64,000 bases of DNA, from contig CAKUYQ010000004.1 of the NCBI GenBank assembly GCA_934717185.1, forward strand, positions 51,291 through 115,290. Reading direction: 5' to 3'. This stretch comes from an uncultured Bacteroidales bacterium. GTDB taxonomy: Bacteria; Bacteroidota; Bacteroidia; Bacteroidales; UBA932. The translations under genes were made by a program, and so were the position numbers. Shown in pieces: positions 61,712 to 64,000 of this stretch. Positions within the stretch are counted from its first letter, which is position 1. Each line of letters begins with the position of its first letter. The notes under the pieces were generated by a model, which saw only the letters and a list, made by a program, of their open reading frames with translations, was not told the origin of the DNA and made no database searches.

Positions 61712-61741
61712 TTTGATTTATAAAAATTATTTGTATCTTTG
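61712..61741 (+). promoter_or_regulatory. promoter of tRNA-His
   Basis: TTTG (61712-61715), 18 bases, TATCTTTG (61734-61741); the tRNA begins 17 bases later. Confidence 0.7.
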
Positions 61742-61757
61742 CAGTCCCAAAACAGAT

Positions 61758-61832
61758 GGTGAATGTAGCTCAGTTGGTTAGAGCGCTGGTTTGTGGCACC
61801 AGAGGTCGTGGGTTCGAGCCCCATCTTTCACC
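61758..61832 (+). tRNA. tRNA-His (GTG)
   Basis: 75 nt including the extra 5' G that pairs with C73. Anticodon arm CTGGT-TTGTGGC-ACCAG gives GTG. T-arm GTGGG-TTCGAGC-CCCAT. CCA is not encoded. Confidence 0.95.
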
Positions 61833-61838
61833 CTTTAG

Positions 61839-61882
61839 AGAGGATGACCAATATTTTAGGTTGTCCTCTTTTCTTTTATCTG
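61839..61882 (+). terminator. terminator of tRNA-His
   Basis: AGAGGATGACC (61839-61849) and GGTTGTCCTCT (61859-61869) pair with two G-U pairs, followed by TTTCTTTTAT. Confidence 0.85.
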
Positions 61883-61952
61883 TCTTATTTTTATTTTTGT
61901 CCCGACAAAAACTTTTATCCGCACTGAATGTTTATGATGTGGAAAATTATAT

Positions 61953-62030
61953 AGTAACATAAAAAAAGTAAGTTGCCTCAGATTTAGATTTCTTAAGATG
62001 ATGCAGGTTATTTTTTGAAGGTTACATAAT
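61953..62030 (+). promoter_or_regulatory. conserved leader element, copy 2 (upstream of DUF308 gene)
   Basis: About 72 of 78 positions match the element before the S9 peptidase at 15441-15517, which is in the opposite orientation. Conserved blocks are AGTAACATAAAAAAA, TAAGTTGCCTC, CTTAAGATGATGCAG and TTATTTTTTGAAGGTTAC. It ends 11 bases before the DUF308 ATG. Confidence 0.6.
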
Positions 62031-62041
62031 CAAAGGTAGCT

Positions 62042-62569
62042 ATGTTTAACAATTCTTCTGTATTCAAAGGCGCTGTCTCATTGGTTTTGGGATTGTGTCT
62101 GGCATTTTGGCCTGTGTATACATCGGCTCTAATAGTAAAGATAATTGCAGGGTTCCTGCTGTGCGTTGGTATTTTTATGATAATAGGCTTTTTAAAGGCG
62201 GAGAAACAGGGATATATGGTCTCTCTTAACTTTGTTGCCATGATAGCAAGCATAGTGCTCGGACTGCTTATCTTTATCTTTCCGGGTTTCTTCCTTAACC
62301 TGCTGTCATTCCTGTTTGGCGTAGTGCTTATTTTGGTAGGAGCGTCTCAGGTCTTTGCTTTGTCGGGAAGCAAAATAGCAGATTGGTCATACTATCTGAC
62401 CCCTGTAATAGTTATGTTGTGTGGTTTGATAATGTTCTTTCTGCCATCGGATGCAACAAAAGGGATTACAATATTCTTTGGGTTGGTGTTGGTTGCCTAC
62501 GGAATATCGGAAATAGCCGCAAATGCAAGGGTGAACAAAGAACTTAAAAAACTTGGTTTGAAAGGGTAG
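62042..62569 (+). CDS. DUF308 (HdeD-like) membrane protein
   Basis: 175 aa, six short transmembrane segments. Pattern GAVSLVLGLCLAFWPVYTSALIVKIIAGFLL, then ASIVLGLLIFIFPGFF and GLIMFFLPSDATKGITIFFGLVLVAYGISEI is the DUF308/HdeD repeat (three two-helix hairpins). HdeD is linked to acid resistance in enteric bacteria; no role is known here. It has the shared leader element in front. TTGTCGGGAAGC is read in it as LSGS. The chromate transporter genes follow after 22 bases and may be co-transcribed. Confidence 0.8.
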   Translation: MFNNSSVFKGAVSLVLGLCLAFWPVYTSALIVKIIAGFLLCVGIFMIIGFLKAEKQGYMVSLNFVAMIASIVLGLLIFIFPGFFLNLLSFLFGVVLILVGASQVFALSGSKIADWSYYLTPVIVMLCGLIMFFLPSDATKGITIFFGLVLVAYGISEIAANARVNKELKKLGLKG

Positions 62570-62591
62570 TTTTGTCTATTTTTGCAGCGCT

Positions 62592-63161
62592 ATGAACATA
62601 TACCTGCAAATTTTTTGGACTTTTGCCAAGATAGGGGCTTTTACCATAGGCGGAGGTTACGCCATGATTCCTATCATTCAAGCAAGTGTGGTAGATAAGA
62701 AAAAGTGGATAGAGGAGAAGGATTTTTTGGATGTACTTGCCATTTCGCAGAGCGCACCCGGGTTGCTCGCTGTAAATATATCCATCTTTTTGGGATACAA
62801 GTTAAAGGGGGTGAAAGGTAGTATTGTGGCTACATTGGGCAGTACGTTGCCCTCTTTTCTTATGATTCTTCTTATAGCTATGTTTTTTGCCGGGTATCAA
62901 GATTATCCGGGGGTGATAAAGGTGTTTAAAGGTATAAGGCCGGTTGTGGTGGCTCTTATAGCTGTGCCTGTAATAAATATGGCAAAGAAGAGCAATCTTA
63001 ATTGGGTTACAGGTTTGTTGGCGGTTGCGACAGCGGTGGCAATTATATTCTTAAAGGTGTCGCCTGTATATATTCTGCTTTTGGCGGGGGCGGTTTTTGC
63101 TGCATACAAGATTGCTGGTAGGATAAAGGCGGTAAAAGGTGGAAAGGAGGGGGAGAGATGA
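62592..63161 (+). CDS. chrA: chromate transporter, first half-size subunit
   Basis: 189 aa with six predicted helices. The CHR-domain signature FWTFAKIGAFTIGGGYAMIPIIQ is at the N-terminus, followed by DFLDVLAISQSAPGLLAVNISIFLGYKLKG. It is the short-chain (SCHR) type, where two single-domain proteins act together. In other bacteria the pair exports chromate or transports sulfate-like anions. Its stop overlaps the start of the next gene (ATGA). Confidence 0.88.
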   Translation: MNIYLQIFWTFAKIGAFTIGGGYAMIPIIQASVVDKKKWIEEKDFLDVLAISQSAPGLLAVNISIFLGYKLKGVKGSIVATLGSTLPSFLMILLIAMFFAGYQDYPGVIKVFKGIRPVVVALIAVPVINMAKKSNLNWVTGLLAVATAVAIIFLKVSPVYILLLAGAVFAAYKIAGRIKAVKGGKEGER

Positions 63162-63682
63162 TCTATTGGGAGCTTTTTTATACCTTCTTTATTATAGGTG
63201 CATTCACCTTTGGCGGCGGGTATGCCATGCTGTCGCTCATACAGAATGAGGTTGTTGTGAAACATGCGTGGGTTACGGCAGAGCAGTTCACAGATATGGT
63301 GGCCATATCTCAGATGACTCCGGGTCCAATAGGAATAAACAGTGCAACATATATAGGATATACAGTCACAGATGGTGTTTTGGGCTCCATAGTGGCTACG
63401 GTTGCGGTGTCGTTGCCGTCGTTTATCCTTGTCCTTATTATATGCAAGTTGTACAGCAAGTTTAGCAAGAACAAGATTTTTGAGGAGATCCTAAAGGCAT
63501 TGAGACCTATTGTTATTGGTATGATTGCGGCAGCTGCAGGTATCCTTGTCACCGACGAGAACTTCATAGACTGGACATCGTGGGTGCTTTTTGGGGCGGC
63601 ATTTGTTGCTACCCAATGGCTTAAACTTAACCCTATGTTAGCAATAGTTTTGGGAGGGGTGATTGGATATTTTATATATTGA
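63158..63682 (+). CDS. chrA: chromate transporter, second half-size subunit
   Basis: 174 aa. FYTFFIIGAFTFGGGYAMLSLIQNEVV and FTDMVAISQMTPGPIGINSATYIGYTV are the CHR motifs, with the MTPGP variant typical of the second half. It overlaps its partner by four bases, so translation is coupled and a 1:1 complex is expected. The next feature is the rRNA promoter. Confidence 0.88.
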   Translation: MIYWELFYTFFIIGAFTFGGGYAMLSLIQNEVVVKHAWVTAEQFTDMVAISQMTPGPIGINSATYIGYTVTDGVLGSIVATVAVSLPSFILVLIICKLYSKFSKNKIFEEILKALRPIVIGMIAAAAGILVTDENFIDWTSWVLFGAAFVATQWLKLNPMLAIVLGGVIGYFIY

Positions 63683-63722
63683 TAAAATTTTTGGAATTTT
63701 TTGAAAAATTTTGTTAAAAAAA

Positions 63723-63754
63723 TTTGGTGTTTAAAAATTAAGACCATATCTTTG
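63723..63754 (+). promoter_or_regulatory. rrnp: promoter of rRNA operon
   Basis: TTTG (63723-63726), 20 bases, TATCTTTG (63747-63754): a perfect Bacteroidetes promoter. The leader of about 170 bases to the 16S start would hold the processing stem and antitermination sites; these were not resolved by eye. Confidence 0.8.
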
Positions 63755-63929
63755 CAGTCCGTTTCGGTAAGGAATAATTCTTTGCAGAGACGCGCAGAAA
63801 AGAGTTCTTTGATAGCATTAATGACAATTAAGTGAAGAGGTAGAGGTTTTATATAAATCTCGTCAATTACTTTTAACTGATAAAAGTTTATCAACAGTCG
63901 GATACAAGCTAGTCATTTATAAGATATAT

Positions 63930-64000
63930 ACAATGAAGAGTTTGATCCTGGCTCAGGATGAACGCTAGCGGCAGGCTTAACACATGCAAGTCGAGGGGCA
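63930..64000 (+). rRNA. rrs: 16S ribosomal RNA, 5' end (truncated by window)
   Basis: AGAGTTTGATCCTGGCTCAG (universal 27F site) is followed by GATGAACGCTAGCGGCAGGC and TTAACACATGCAAGTCGAGG, typical of Bacteroidales. Only about 70 bases are present. Confidence 0.97.

Noticed and set aside
61756..61962. Open frame beginning MVNVAQLVRALVCG across tRNA-His
   Set aside because: This is the translation of the tRNA itself, a well-known false gene.
9649..62371. Recurrent TGTCGGGAAG word as a Chi or KOPS-type polar motif
   Set aside because: The 19 copies are split 10 to 9 between orientations; polar motifs should show a bias. Not fully excluded because the replication direction is unknown.

Overview
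The window is chromosomal DNA from a member of the Bacteroidetes, most likely order Bacteroidales. Support: promoters of the TTTG-N19-20-TAnnTTTG type upstream of tRNA, rRNA and protein genes, no obvious Shine-Dalgarno sites, many surface lipoproteins, SusC-like TonB receptors, a FeoA-FeoB fusion, DUF1343, M3 and S9 peptidases, and the start of a Bacteroidales-like 16S rRNA gene at the right edge. I cannot name genus or species from this sequence.

Layout. (1) 1-9.6 kb: a cobalamin riboswitch whose 5' side lies outside the window, followed by a five-gene operon (PKD lipoprotein, two paralogous repeat-rich lipoproteins, BtuB-type TonB receptor, BtuG-like propeller lipoprotein), read as a corrinoid capture and uptake system. 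(2) 9.6-20.9 kb: housekeeping and cell-wall genes (tsaE, NlpC/P60, NamZ-like DUF1343, S9 dipeptidyl peptidase, phosphoesterase, HGSNAT-like acyltransferase, rsmE, C1 aminopeptidase, aqpZ). (3) 20.9-27.6 kb: an accessory stretch with a fimbrillin-like lipoprotein, tRNA-Met and tRNA-Gln beside a duplicated tRNA 3' end, a DUF3791/DUF3990 toxin-antitoxin-like triad, and two broken genes. (4) ispF and a YfcC-type carrier. (5) 29.9-38 kb: a tandem array of an undescribed two-gene cassette (a Cys-rich HELAH lipoprotein, called B here, and a small secreted protein, called A), interrupted by an AbiE toxin-antitoxin pair and a RelE-like remnant. (6) 38-52 kb: mutL, rhomboid, nuclease/phosphatase, tsaC, an Ig-like lipoprotein, a PatB-type lyase, FKBP, feoAB and ssb. 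(7) 51.7-63.7 kb: coiled-coil lipoprotein, M3 peptidase, pyruvate:ferredoxin oxidoreductase, fabD, an OadA-like carboxyltransferase, two tRNAs, DUF308, a two-gene chromate transporter and the rRNA operon promoter.

Signals not explained by single genes. A 10-12 base word, TTGTCGGGAAGC, occurs 19 times as an exact 10-mer core, in both orientations, in several reading frames and between genes, but is missing from the corrinoid operon and from the whole 18.5-37.2 kb stretch. It behaves like a DNA uptake sequence or another genome-wide address word. A 77-78 base leader is shared by two unrelated genes 46 kb apart. A family of composite low-complexity repeats fills many intergenic gaps. The B-A cassette array shows mosaicism, gene remnants and one copy with a damaged promoter, suggesting diversification by recombination.
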